This document shows, piece after piece, positions 14,607-22,433 of a DNA stretch of 40,526 nucleotides. The notes under the pieces are model-generated. The model was not told the DNA's origin and did not search any database. It was given only the letters and a program-made list of their open reading frames with translations. The stretch lies in the NCBI GenBank assembly GCA_049589355.1, contig JBAWAP010000149.1:1-40526 (forward strand). Reading direction: 5' to 3'. The translations under genes were made by a program, and so were the position numbers. The stretch's first letter is position 1. The number at the start of each line of letters is the position of its first letter. The stretch comes from JBAWAP01 sp049589355. Lineage in GTDB: Bacteria > Chloroflexota > Anaerolineae > VGOG01.

Positions 14607-15878
14607 CTACTGTTTCTCGTACGGCTGCCCATCAGCGGCTGGTGGGATGGCCCGGCCGACGACACCGGCCAACACAATCATGGTCACTATGTAGGGAGCC
14701 ATCAGCAGGAACTCAGAAGGGATAGGCACGCGCAGGATCTGTAGCTTAATCTGCAAAGAATCAGCGAAACCAAAGATAAGGGAGGAGGCGAAAGCCCCAA
14801 AGGGGGTCCATTTGCCGAAGATCATGGCCGCCAGGCCGATGAAACCTTTGCCCGCGGTCATGATCTCGTCGAACCGGCCCACCGAGCCGATGGTGAAATA
14901 GGCCCCACCGATGCCGGCAATCATCCCACCCAGGATGACGTTGACGTAGCGTACCAGGTAGACGTTGATGCCCAGCGTGTCGGCGGCACGGGGATGCTCG
15001 CCCACGGCGCGGGTGCGCAGGCCCCACGGCGTGTAGAAGAGCACGATGTGGAGGAGCACGGTCAGGATAAGCATCAGATAGATGATGAAGCCGTTCTCGA
15101 ACAAGATAGGACCGAGTAACGGGATCTTAGCCAGAAGAGGGATGGGGATTTTGGGGAAAACACCGGAGTTGTTCAGAAGGTCAATGTTCTTTTCCAGAAA
15201 GCGAGCGCTGATGAAACTGGTAGCACCCGTAGCAAAGATGTTGATGGCCACGCCGCTGACTATATGATCCACTTTGAAGGATATACAAAGCACGGCATGG
15301 ACGGCGGCCAGGATGGCGCCGGTGAGCATGGCCACCAAGAGCCCGACGTAGAGGTTGTGGCTCATGGTGCCGGCGACTACGGCGGCCAGAGCCGAGGAAA
15401 GCATGATGCCTTCAATGGCGATGTTGATCACAGCGCACCGTTCAGACACAACACCGCACAGGGCAGCCAGGGCGATGGGGGTGGCCCGGACCAAAGAGCT
15501 GGCCAGCATCCCCACCAGGTTGAAGGACTTGCCCCGGCTGGCCCAGGTCAGGAAAGCAGTCACGAAGAAGAGGGCCACCACTCCCAACACCGCATCGGTG
15601 GAGCGAAAGCCCCGCGCCAGTTGCCACCCGCCCAGGAACAGGGCGAGGAGGGCCAGAACATATATGGTGGGCTGCACTGGAAGAGTCAGGTCCGGTATGG
15701 GGATGGCCTGGGAAGCATAGCCGGGATTGAGCCCAAATTGGGCCTGCTGCCCGGGCTCCAAGCCCCTCCCAAACAGGAGAAAAATGGCCAGGCCGATGGC
15801 CAGGAACAGGATGCCCATCCACCGATTGCGAGTCATCGAGATGATTCTTGTTTGTGGTCGCGCAGTGGTGATTGCCAT
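14607..15878 (-). CDS. Nucleoside ABC transporter permease (NupQ/YufQ-like)
   Basis: A 423 aa integral membrane protein of the BPD_transp_2 group with about nine or ten hydrophobic segments. Conserved pieces include LCGVVSERCAVINIAIEGIM and the coupling-region GEHPRAADTLGINV facing the ATPase. It pairs with the permease upstream to form the channel of a BMP-dependent uptake system, which takes up nucleosides in characterised Gram-positive examples. A GGGGG site lies before the ATG. Last gene of the transporter operon. Confidence 0.88.
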   Translation of the reverse strand: MAITTARPQTRIISMTRNRWMGILFLAIGLAIFLLFGRGLEPGQQAQFGLNPGYASQAIPIPDLTLPVQPTIYVLALLALFLGGWQLARGFRSTDAVLGVVALFFVTAFLTWASRGKSFNLVGMLASSLVRATPIALAALCGVVSERCAVINIAIEGIMLSSALAAVVAGTMSHNLYVGLLVAMLTGAILAAVHAVLCISFKVDHIVSGVAINIFATGATSFISARFLEKNIDLLNNSGVFPKIPIPLLAKIPLLGPILFENGFIIYLMLILTVLLHIVLFYTPWGLRTRAVGEHPRAADTLGINVYLVRYVNVILGGMIAGIGGAYFTIGSVGRFDEIMTAGKGFIGLAAMIFGKWTPFGAFASSLIFGFADSLQIKLQILRVPIPSEFLLMAPYIVTMIVLAGVVGRAIPPAADGQPYEKQ

Positions 15879-15889
15879 GAATAACCCCC

Positions 15890-15981
15890 TTTAGGGAATC
15901 AGGCAATCAGGGAACTAGGGAATCAGGGATTGCACCCTGGTTTCCTGGTTCACTGATCACTGATTCACTGTTCACCGATCA
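15890..15981. repeat. Degenerate short-repeat spacer between the permease genes
   Basis: Runs of GGGAATCAG and then TGATCACTGATTCACTGTTCACCG-type units. It resembles the spacers at 28240-28330 and 37239-37326, indicating a genome-wide habit of filling spacers with 7-10 nt repeats. Confidence 0.5.
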
Positions 15982-17259
15982 CTAACTCCCCCACCCCCGT
16001 GTAAGCACAACCTCCTCGGCCCGGGGCATACGGATGCGATAGAGCCCGCGGATGATGGCTGGAGCAGCCACGAAGATGATGACCAGCCCCTGAATGATGG
16101 AGATGATGTCAATGGGTATGCCGGCAAGGGACTGCATGCGGGTGGCCCCGCTGCGCAGGGTGCCGAATAATAAGGCCGCCAAGACGACGCCCAGCGGGTG
16201 GCTCTTGCCCAACAAAGCCAGGGCAATGGCATCAAAGCCATAGCCAGCCGAGAACCCCTGACCCACCCAGTGATCCGTTCCCAGGACCTGGCTGGCTCCG
16301 GCCAGCCCTGCCAGCGCGCCACTGAGGATCATGGCCAGGACGAAGTTCCAGGTGATGTTAATCCCTGCGTAACGTGCCGCATCGGGGTTGGCTCCGACGG
16401 CGCGGATCTCAAAGCCAATGGTGGTCTTGAACAGCAGCCAATACACCAGGGCCGCCACTGCCAAGGCCAGGAAGAAGCCCGCGTGAACGCGCAGCGGGGC
16501 GGGAAAGAGGCGGGGCAGAGCAGCCGTGGCCTCGATCTGGGGCGTGATGGGACGGTAGCCAGGAGCCTTCATGGGGCCGGTGAGCAACCAGTCGCTTAGA
16601 CGGAAGGAGATCCAGTTCATCATGATGGTGTTGACCACCTCATGGGCTCCCGTGGTGGCCTTCAGATAGCCAGGGATGGCCCCCCAGAAAGCCCCACCCA
16701 AAGCTCCAGCCAGCAGAGCCAGAGGCAGGTGGATAAACCAGGGGAGGCCGGTAAAGGTGTAGCCGACCCAGGCTGAGCAAAGTGCCCCGATAAAGAACTG
16801 CCCTTCGGCGCCGATGTTGAATAGACCACAACGGAACCCCAGGGCTACGGCCAGACCAGCGAGTATGTACGGGGTCGAGGCCACCAGGCTCTCAGTGATG
16901 GGCCAGAAGGCCTGGAGCAAGGGGGCTGTATCCCCTGTGGCCCGATAGACCTGAATGGCTTGTAGGATCTCTTTTGGGGAGCCGATGGAGCCATGCAAAA
17001 GGGCCCCGTACGCGGTGGAAATTGACTGCCAGGCGGCTGAGAGAGCCGCCCCCGGTGCGCCCAGGAAGTTGCGGAACGCGCCCACCACCGTGGCATCGGT
17101 GATGATGATAGCAATGGCCCCGATGACCAGCCCGGTAAACACAGCCAGGGCCGGTACCAGCAGCGTCCTCAAGACACCCTGCCAAGCCGTGAAGCTCCTC
17201 AGGACCTCGGCCTCAACGGCTTTTTGTTCCACTTTCTGCTCGATGTTCGGTTTGTCCAA
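15982..17259 (-). CDS. Nucleoside ABC transporter permease (NupP/YufP-like)
   Basis: The second BPD_transp_2 permease, with many hydrophobic helices and the conserved LGFRCGLFNIGAEGQFFIGA and AVGANPDAARYAGIN segments. The frame is open up to a GTG at 17340. The TTG at 17259 is a better start, because AAGGAGGGG lies 5-6 nt before it and the extra 27 residues are unlike the family. With that start the protein has 425 aa and a Glu/Lys-rich cytoplasmic head (KPNIEQKVEQKAVEAE) before the first helix. The gene follows the ATPase by about 100 nt. Confidence 0.87.
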   Translation of the reverse strand: MDKPNIEQKVEQKAVEAEVLRSFTAWQGVLRTLLVPALAVFTGLVIGAIAIIITDATVVGAFRNFLGAPGAALSAAWQSISTAYGALLHGSIGSPKEILQAIQVYRATGDTAPLLQAFWPITESLVASTPYILAGLAVALGFRCGLFNIGAEGQFFIGALCSAWVGYTFTGLPWFIHLPLALLAGALGGAFWGAIPGYLKATTGAHEVVNTIMMNWISFRLSDWLLTGPMKAPGYRPITPQIEATAALPRLFPAPLRVHAGFFLALAVAALVYWLLFKTTIGFEIRAVGANPDAARYAGINITWNFVLAMILSGALAGLAGASQVLGTDHWVGQGFSAGYGFDAIALALLGKSHPLGVVLAALLFGTLRSGATRMQSLAGIPIDIISIIQGLVIIFVAAPAIIRGLYRIRMPRAEEVVLTRGWGS

Positions 17260-17356
17260 AGCCCCCTCCTTTGCATCCTCTTCGATGGCGAGGAGTTGTA
17301 CTCCGAGCCCTCCGTTGGGCACATCATGCAGACATCCCACGCGGTTGAGCGCTTGC

Positions 17357-18928
17357 CTAAAAGACGCGCTCGACCTCGATCTCTTCCACCAGCGGCGGAG
17401 CTACCTCGATGGCCTCAGCCGGCTTGACCCCAGCCATCAGCAGGCCCAGGTATTCCTTGTTCACCCCTAGCGCCAGCACAGTGTCCACGATCTCACCCTT
17501 GTACATCACCGCGATGCGGTCGGACAGAGCGATGATCTCGTCCAGTTCCGGAGAGACCAGTAGCACCGCCGTCCCCTCATCCCGTTTCTCAATAATACGG
17601 TTGTGGATGTACTCGATGGAACCCACGTCCAGACCTCGCGTGGGCTGCGAGGCGATGATCAACTTGACGGGACGGGAGAATTCCCGGGCCACGATGACCT
17701 TTTGCTGATTACCACCAGACAGGGTAGATGTAGGCACGAATACGCTGGGAGTACGCACGTCAAACTGCTCCACCAGTTGTCGCGCCGTGGCAATGACTGA
17801 CTTCTCCTGGGTGGCTATGCCTCTGGCGAAGGGAGGCAGGTAATACGAGCACAACACCAGGTTGTCGTGGACTGGGAAACTGAGAACCAAGCCATGTCGC
17901 AGCCGATCCTCCGGCACGTGGGCCACCCCTTTCTCCAGAATCTTTCGGGGATTAGCATGGTCCACGAGCTTGCCGAGAATACGTATCTCACCACCGACAA
18001 TTGGACGCAGCCCGGTGAGAGCGTACACCAGCTCCGTCTGCCCGTTGCCCTGCACCCCAGCGATTCCCAGCACCTCTCCCGCTTTGACTTCAATAGACAC
18101 CCCGTTTACCCTCAGGTTCTGGCGCTCGTCAAGCACCTGCAGGTCCTTTACCTCCAGCACCACTTCCCCAGGGGAGGCCAGCCTCTTGCGCACCACCAGG
18201 TCCACCTCGCGCCCTACCATCATCGTCGCCAGCTCCACCTCGGTGGTCTCACCTGGCGTGGTGATGCCCACCACCCGGCCGTTCCGCAGCACCGTGATGC
18301 GGTCGGCCAGAGCCATGACCTCTTTCAGTTTGTGAGTTATGAATATGAGGGACTTGCCCTGAGATACCAGAGAACGCAGTACCTTGAATAGCTCCTCAGC
18401 TTCCTGAGGAGTGAGCACGGCCGTGGGCTCGTCCAGGATGAGGGTGTCGGCCTCGCGGTACAGCACCTTGATGATCTCCACCCGCTGCTGCACGCCAACC
18501 GGGATGTCTTTGATATAGGCCTCGGGGTCCACCTCCAGGCCATGCTGTTGGGAGATCTCCCGGATGCGCTGAGCCACCTGGGTCTGGTCAAGGAAGAGGC
18601 CATTGCGGGTGGATTCCACACCCAGCATGACGTTCTCCGTGACAGTCATGACGGGGACGAGCATGAAGTGCTGATGCACCATGCCTATGCCCTGAGCAAT
18701 GGCATCGGAGGGACTCCGAATTTGGATCTCTCGACCATTGAGCATGATCTGGCCTTCGTCCGGGGTGTAGAGACCGTACAGGATGTTCATCAGAGTGGTC
18801 TTCCCCGCCCCGTTTTCGCCCAGGAGGGCGTGGATTTCCCCCCTCTCCAGCGTCAGGTCAATGTGATCGTTAGCTAAAACGCCGGGGAAAGCTTTGGTAA
18901 TGCCACGCAATTCCAGCACTGGGGGCAT
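17357..18928 (-). CDS. Nucleoside ABC transporter ATP-binding protein (NupO/YufO-like)
   Basis: A tandem-ATPase protein of the RbsA/NupO type that powers uptake. The first domain has a full Walker A (GENGAGKTT) near residue 40. The second has the degenerate P-loop GVQGNGQTEL and an intact LSGGNQQK signature, the usual asymmetry of this family. The start at 18928 is preceded by GGAGAG and matches the family N-terminus PPVLELRGITKAFPG. The longer frame from 18994 reads through the upstream hairpin. 523 aa. Confidence 0.92.
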   Translation of the reverse strand: MPPVLELRGITKAFPGVLANDHIDLTLERGEIHALLGENGAGKTTLMNILYGLYTPDEGQIMLNGREIQIRSPSDAIAQGIGMVHQHFMLVPVMTVTENVMLGVESTRNGLFLDQTQVAQRIREISQQHGLEVDPEAYIKDIPVGVQQRVEIIKVLYREADTLILDEPTAVLTPQEAEELFKVLRSLVSQGKSLIFITHKLKEVMALADRITVLRNGRVVGITTPGETTEVELATMMVGREVDLVVRKRLASPGEVVLEVKDLQVLDERQNLRVNGVSIEVKAGEVLGIAGVQGNGQTELVYALTGLRPIVGGEIRILGKLVDHANPRKILEKGVAHVPEDRLRHGLVLSFPVHDNLVLCSYYLPPFARGIATQEKSVIATARQLVEQFDVRTPSVFVPTSTLSGGNQQKVIVAREFSRPVKLIIASQPTRGLDVGSIEYIHNRIIEKRDEGTAVLLVSPELDEIIALSDRIAVMYKGEIVDTVLALGVNKEYLGLLMAGVKPAEAIEVAPPLVEEIEVERVF

Positions 18929-18950
18929 ATGCACTCTCCATGTAGCAAGG

Positions 18951-18984
18951 TTCGGGCCAGGGAAAAGTAGTTCCCTGGCCCGAA
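18951..18984 (-). other. 14 bp perfect hairpin between the binding-protein and ATPase genes
   Basis: TTCGGGCCAGGGAA and its exact complement flank a 6 nt loop. No T-run follows. In ABC operons such a hairpin after the binding-protein gene typically protects the upstream mRNA and makes that protein more abundant than the rest. That role is inferred here. Confidence 0.8.
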
Positions 18985-19006
18985 CGCGTTGCATAGATAC
19001 GACAGT

Positions 19007-20335
19007 CTACTGGCCCTTCAGCACGCCGTCCACAGTGATGGTGCCGGCGATGAGGTCCTTCCTGGCCTGCTCGATCTCGCTCTTCAGCGCAGCAGGCACC
19101 TTGGCGTCGAACTCATGGAAGGAGGTGATCCCCACACCACCGTTCTTCAGCGTGCCCAAGTACACCCCGCCCTTGAAGGTGCCGTCCATCACCGTCTTGA
19201 TGGCATCGAACACCGTCACATCCATCCTCTTCACGATGCTGGTCAGGTAGGTCTCCTTGAACTCAGGAGCAGTGATATACCAGTCGGTGTCCACCCCAAT
19301 GAGCATGGTGCCCCGCTCCTTGCAGGCTGCGGCAGAGCCCAGGCCCACAGGCCCAGCCACCGGCAGGATGATGTCCGCTCCCTCATCCATCAGCGACTCG
19401 GCAAAGCGGCGGCCATCATCGGTGGACTCGAAGTTGCCGGTGAACAGCCCCTCGTCCTTGGCCGTCTCCCAACCCAGGACTGCCACCTTGGTGCCGTACT
19501 TCTGGTTGTAGTACTTGACGCCGGCCTCAAGGCCCTTCATGAAGATGGTCACCGTGGGGATCTTGATGCCACCAAAGGTACCCACCTTGCCGGTCTTGGT
19601 CATCCCGGCCGCCAGGTAGCCAGCCAGGAAGGCCGCTTCGTCAGTGGCAAAGGTCAGGCCGAGGACGTTGTCCAGAGGCTTATCAGAACCGCAGTCTTTG
19701 CCAGGCACTGCCCCAGGCCAGCAGTCAGGATAGGAGTAGTCCACGATGGCGAACTTCTGAGCAGGGTTTTCGATGGCCGCCGAGGCGGTGTCCACCCCCA
19801 ACAGGAAGCCAACGGTGACGATGAAGTCTAGCTTCTCGCCCAGGAACTGCTGGATGTTCTTGGCATAGTCCGACTGCTGCTGGGACTCCAGATACTTGCC
19901 CTGGACACCAAACTGGTTAATGGCGTCCTGAACGCCCTTCCAGGCGGTCTGGTTGAAGCTCTTGTCGTCAATGCCACCCATGTCCGTCACCTGACCAACC
20001 TGGAACTCTGCCCCCGCACGCCAAGTAGCCATGAGCTTTTCGGCTTCCTCAGCGCTGGGAATAAGGAACTTCCAGCCAGGGTGGATCAAGTTGGGGTTAC
20101 TGATCGTGGCGAAGGTCGGGTCTTCGAGGTTCTTGGCATTGGTGGCCATGACGATGGCGCGGTAAACCGGGCCACTGCCCAGATACTTCTCCGCCAGGGT
20201 CCAGAGGTTGTCACCCAGTTTCACCGTGTAAGTCACTTCCTCCTGGGCCGGCGGAGCAGCATTGGCCACGTTCACCCCTAGCGTCACCAACATGACGACC
20301 AACAGAACCAGATTGAAAAGTTTCCTCCTAAGCAT
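19007..20335 (-). CDS. LysM-BMP fusion: nucleoside-binding protein of the ABC importer
   Basis: A 442 aa exported protein. It has a signal peptide (1-26, hydrophobic LVLLVVMLVTLG, cleavage likely at ANA) with no lipobox cysteine. Next is a LysM domain (about 34-93, YTVKLGDNLWTLAEKYLG ... NPNLIHPGWKFLIP). Then comes a BMP/PnrA-like periplasmic-binding fold (from 111: VGQVTDMGGIDDKSFNQTAW), which binds purine nucleosides in known members. In typical relatives the binding protein is lipid-anchored. Here a peptidoglycan-binding LysM seems to replace the anchor. First gene of the operon, with a promoter about 250 nt upstream and AAGGAGGAG before the ATG. Confidence 0.92.
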   Translation of the reverse strand: MLRRKLFNLVLLVVMLVTLGVNVANAAPPAQEEVTYTVKLGDNLWTLAEKYLGSGPVYRAIVMATNAKNLEDPTFATISNPNLIHPGWKFLIPSAEEAEKLMATWRAGAEFQVGQVTDMGGIDDKSFNQTAWKGVQDAINQFGVQGKYLESQQQSDYAKNIQQFLGEKLDFIVTVGFLLGVDTASAAIENPAQKFAIVDYSYPDCWPGAVPGKDCGSDKPLDNVLGLTFATDEAAFLAGYLAAGMTKTGKVGTFGGIKIPTVTIFMKGLEAGVKYYNQKYGTKVAVLGWETAKDEGLFTGNFESTDDGRRFAESLMDEGADIILPVAGPVGLGSAAACKERGTMLIGVDTDWYITAPEFKETYLTSIVKRMDVTVFDAIKTVMDGTFKGGVYLGTLKNGGVGITSFHEFDAKVPAALKSEIEQARKDLIAGTITVDGVLKGQ

Positions 20336-20573
20336 TTGTTAGCTCCTCCTTGAGATTTGATAGTGATCGGATAATAATGGTACGTTTGCTGTTCCGGCGA
20401 TAGTCATCCCTCCTTTCAGTCGGTCAGACATGATTGATTGAAAAGCCCTCCAGGGAATCGCTACACCCTCCCTCTGGCCTGAAATCCCTCTATCTGACTG
20501 GCTATCACCTCCTCTCCAGACGCCTTGCACGCGGCTCACCTGCGCAGATAGCTCAACCCCTTTCGCTGACACC
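20336..20573 (-). promoter_or_regulatory. Long 5' leader of the nucleoside transporter operon
   Basis: About 235 nt from the predicted transcription start. It contains an imperfect hairpin (CCAGAGGGA near 20476 with TCCCTGG near 20452) followed by GGGCTTTTC. It also has a possible 30-codon upstream ORF (ATG 20431, stop 20339) that ends 3 nt before the main start. I see no purine-riboswitch landmarks or other known motif. The length suggests regulation that I cannot assign. Confidence 0.35.
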
Positions 20574-20579
20574 GTAGCT

Positions 20580-20608
20580 ATTATAATCTATTTCGTCTAA
20601 AGGTGCAA
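20580..20608 (-). promoter_or_regulatory. Promoter of the nucleoside transporter operon
   Basis: TTGCAC (20608-20603), 17 bp, TATAAT (20585-20580). It lies about 70 bp past the pyrK stop. Confidence 0.7.
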
Positions 20609-20679
20609 ATCCTCCGCTTTCTAGGCGTTGGTGCCGCTTCCCAAGAGCACCGGCGGCGTTGCCAACTCCTCGGCTTGCC

Positions 20680-21441
20680 TCACCTTGAGAAAGAGTGTGG
20701 TGGAGCGACGAATTTCTCTGACGGGATAGGCAAGGTGAAAACCGGGCCGTCGCGGCAGACCAGCATGCCCTCTCTCTGGCAGGACCCACAGATGCCTAAA
20801 CCGCAGCGCATGTAGCCTTCCCTGCTCAACTGACAGGGAATGTAGCGGCCCACGCAGATCTCCGCCAGCCTGTCCAGCATGGCCTCGGGGCCGCAGGCGT
20901 AGACGGCATCGAAGTCACCCCAGGAGAGCAGACCGTCGGCCACGTAGGCCGCCAAGCCCCGGACGCCAGCCGATCCATCCTCGGTGGCGGCGACGACCCG
21001 ACACCCCAACTCGGCAAAGCGCGACTCGAAGATGAGATCATCCTTCCTCTGGGCGCCGATGACCACTGTGACCTCGCACCCCGCTTCCCTCGCCCTCCTG
21101 GCCAGGAAGGCCAAAGGCGCTACCCCATAGCCGCCACCCACCAGCAAGAGGTTCTCTCCCGCCAGCTCGAAGCCCCGCCCCAAAGGCCCCCGGAACCATA
21201 TTCTATCATCAATCCTCAGCCGATGCAACTTCTCTGTAAAAGGGCCGACCCTGGCCACGGTGAGGGTCAGGGGGTCCGCATCCACCAGGCTGAAGGGCTT
21301 CTCGTTCACCCTCGGCAGCCAGACCATGACGAACTGGCCAGGCTCAGCCTCCAAACTTGCCTCAAGGATGAAGGTCTTCACCTTGGCGCTTTCCTCAATG
21401 ACTTCTGCTATCTTAGTTGGCCGAGGCAGACCACTTTTCAT
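20680..21441 (-). CDS. pyrK: Dihydroorotate dehydrogenase electron-transfer subunit
   Basis: A 253 aa FAD/[2Fe-2S] subunit that passes electrons from PyrD to NAD+. The N-terminal ferredoxin-reductase-like FAD domain has PFSLVDAD and the NAD domain has VGGGYGVAPLAFLARRA. The C-terminal cluster motif is MRCGLGICGSCQREGMLVCRDGPVF, four cysteines in the PyrK spacing. The start overlaps the pyrD stop (ATGA). The ribosome site lies in the 3' arm of a GC-rich hairpin (21448-21471). Last gene of the pyr operon. Confidence 0.93.
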   Translation of the reverse strand: MKSGLPRPTKIAEVIEESAKVKTFILEASLEAEPGQFVMVWLPRVNEKPFSLVDADPLTLTVARVGPFTEKLHRLRIDDRIWFRGPLGRGFELAGENLLLVGGGYGVAPLAFLARRAREAGCEVTVVIGAQRKDDLIFESRFAELGCRVVAATEDGSAGVRGLAAYVADGLLSWGDFDAVYACGPEAMLDRLAEICVGRYIPCQLSREGYMRCGLGICGSCQREGMLVCRDGPVFTLPIPSEKFVAPPHSFSR

Positions 21442-22433
21442 CGTACTCCCTCCCCCAGAGTTGGGGGAGGGCCGGGGCTTCGCCGTGAGCGCTCAGCCGA
21501 ACGGTGGGGGCGGGCCATCCCCCTGAAATCGGCCAGGCTCCCGTAGCCATGCTCGGCCATGAAGGAGGCCATCTCCCCAAGGATCTCCTCGAAAACCCCC
21601 ACGCCCCGGCAGTAGACGGCCGAGCCGATGCCCACTGCGGTCGCTCCGGCCATGATCATCTCCACGGCATCCAGGCCCGTAGTGACCCCACCGATGCCAA
21701 TGACCGGGATGCGGACGGCCTGGCATATCTCGTAGACGCAACGCACGGCGATGGGCTTGATGGCCGGGCCGCTTATCCCACCCACCCGATTGGCCAGGAT
21801 AGGCTGGCCGCAGTGCACGTCAATGACCATCCCGGCCACAGTGTTGATGGCTGCGATGGCGTCGGCTCCAGCCGTCTCCACCGCCCGGGCGATGGCTGCG
21901 ATGTCGGTCACGTTGGGCGAGAGCTTGACGATGACGGGAAGAGGCGTCGCCCCTTTCACCGCCCTGGTAACGGCGGCAGCGCTGTCGGGGTCGGTAGCAA
22001 AGGGACGTCCGAATTCGGCGGCCACGTTGGGGCAGGAGATGTTCACCTCAATGAAATCTGGCTCAGCCTCGCTCACCCGACGGGCTACTTTGGCGAACCC
22101 CTCTACCGTTTCGGCAAAGAAACTGGCGACGAGAGGCACGCCCAGCGGTTGCAATCTGCCTTTGGCGTCTTTCAGGGTTGCCGCCATCTCCTCGACGCCG
22201 GGGTTGGCCAGCCCGATGGCATTGATCAGGCCGTGGCCCCAATCCAACACCGTGGGGTTGGGATGGCCCGCCCGAGGCTCCGGGCCACACGACTTGGCCG
22301 TCACCGCTCCAGCACCGGCCTTAGCCACTCTCTCCAGGAGCTCAGCCCCCGTCCCCAGGATACCGGCGGCCAGGATCAGAGGGTTGGACAAGTAGACGCC
22401 GCAGAGGTCAACAGCAAGCTCAGCCTGGGTCAT
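21438..22433 (-). CDS. pyrD: Dihydroorotate dehydrogenase B, catalytic subunit
   Basis: A 331 aa class 1B FMN enzyme that oxidises dihydroorotate to orotate. The N-terminus LCGVYLSNPLILAAGILG, the FMN region AKSCGPEPR, NVSCP-like VNISCPNV and the terminal IGIGGVTTGLDAVEMIMAGA are all present. The cysteine in the active-site loop marks class 1B, matching the adjacent pyrK. The last 20 residues (RSAERSRRSPGPPPTLGEG) are not conserved and are encoded by the hairpin and a dispersed repeat before pyrK. The start overlaps pyrFE by 4 nt. Confidence 0.95.
   Translation of the reverse strand: MTQAELAVDLCGVYLSNPLILAAGILGTGAELLERVAKAGAGAVTAKSCGPEPRAGHPNPTVLDWGHGLINAIGLANPGVEEMAATLKDAKGRLQPLGVPLVASFFAETVEGFAKVARRVSEAEPDFIEVNISCPNVAAEFGRPFATDPDSAAAVTRAVKGATPLPVIVKLSPNVTDIAAIARAVETAGADAIAAINTVAGMVIDVHCGQPILANRVGGISGPAIKPIAVRCVYEICQAVRIPVIGIGGVTTGLDAVEMIMAGATAVGIGSAVYCRGVGVFEEILGEMASFMAEHGYGSLADFRGMARPHRSAERSRRSPGPPPTLGEGVR
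21448..21471 (-). other. GC-rich hairpin overlapping pyrD end and pyrK ribosome site
   Basis: CCCTCCCCCA/TGGGGGAGGG forms a 10 bp stem with a 4 nt loop. Its 3' arm is the purine-rich sequence expected to serve as the pyrK ribosome site. Translating ribosomes finishing pyrD would open it, so pyrK translation could depend on pyrD. Confidence 0.65.

Noticed and set aside
15264..15884. 206-codon plus ORF antisense to the nupQ-like permease
   Set aside because: Low-complexity shadow frame.
20336..20580. Purine riboswitch in the nucleoside transporter leader
   Set aside because: None of the conserved loop sequences of purine or preQ1 riboswitches could be found.
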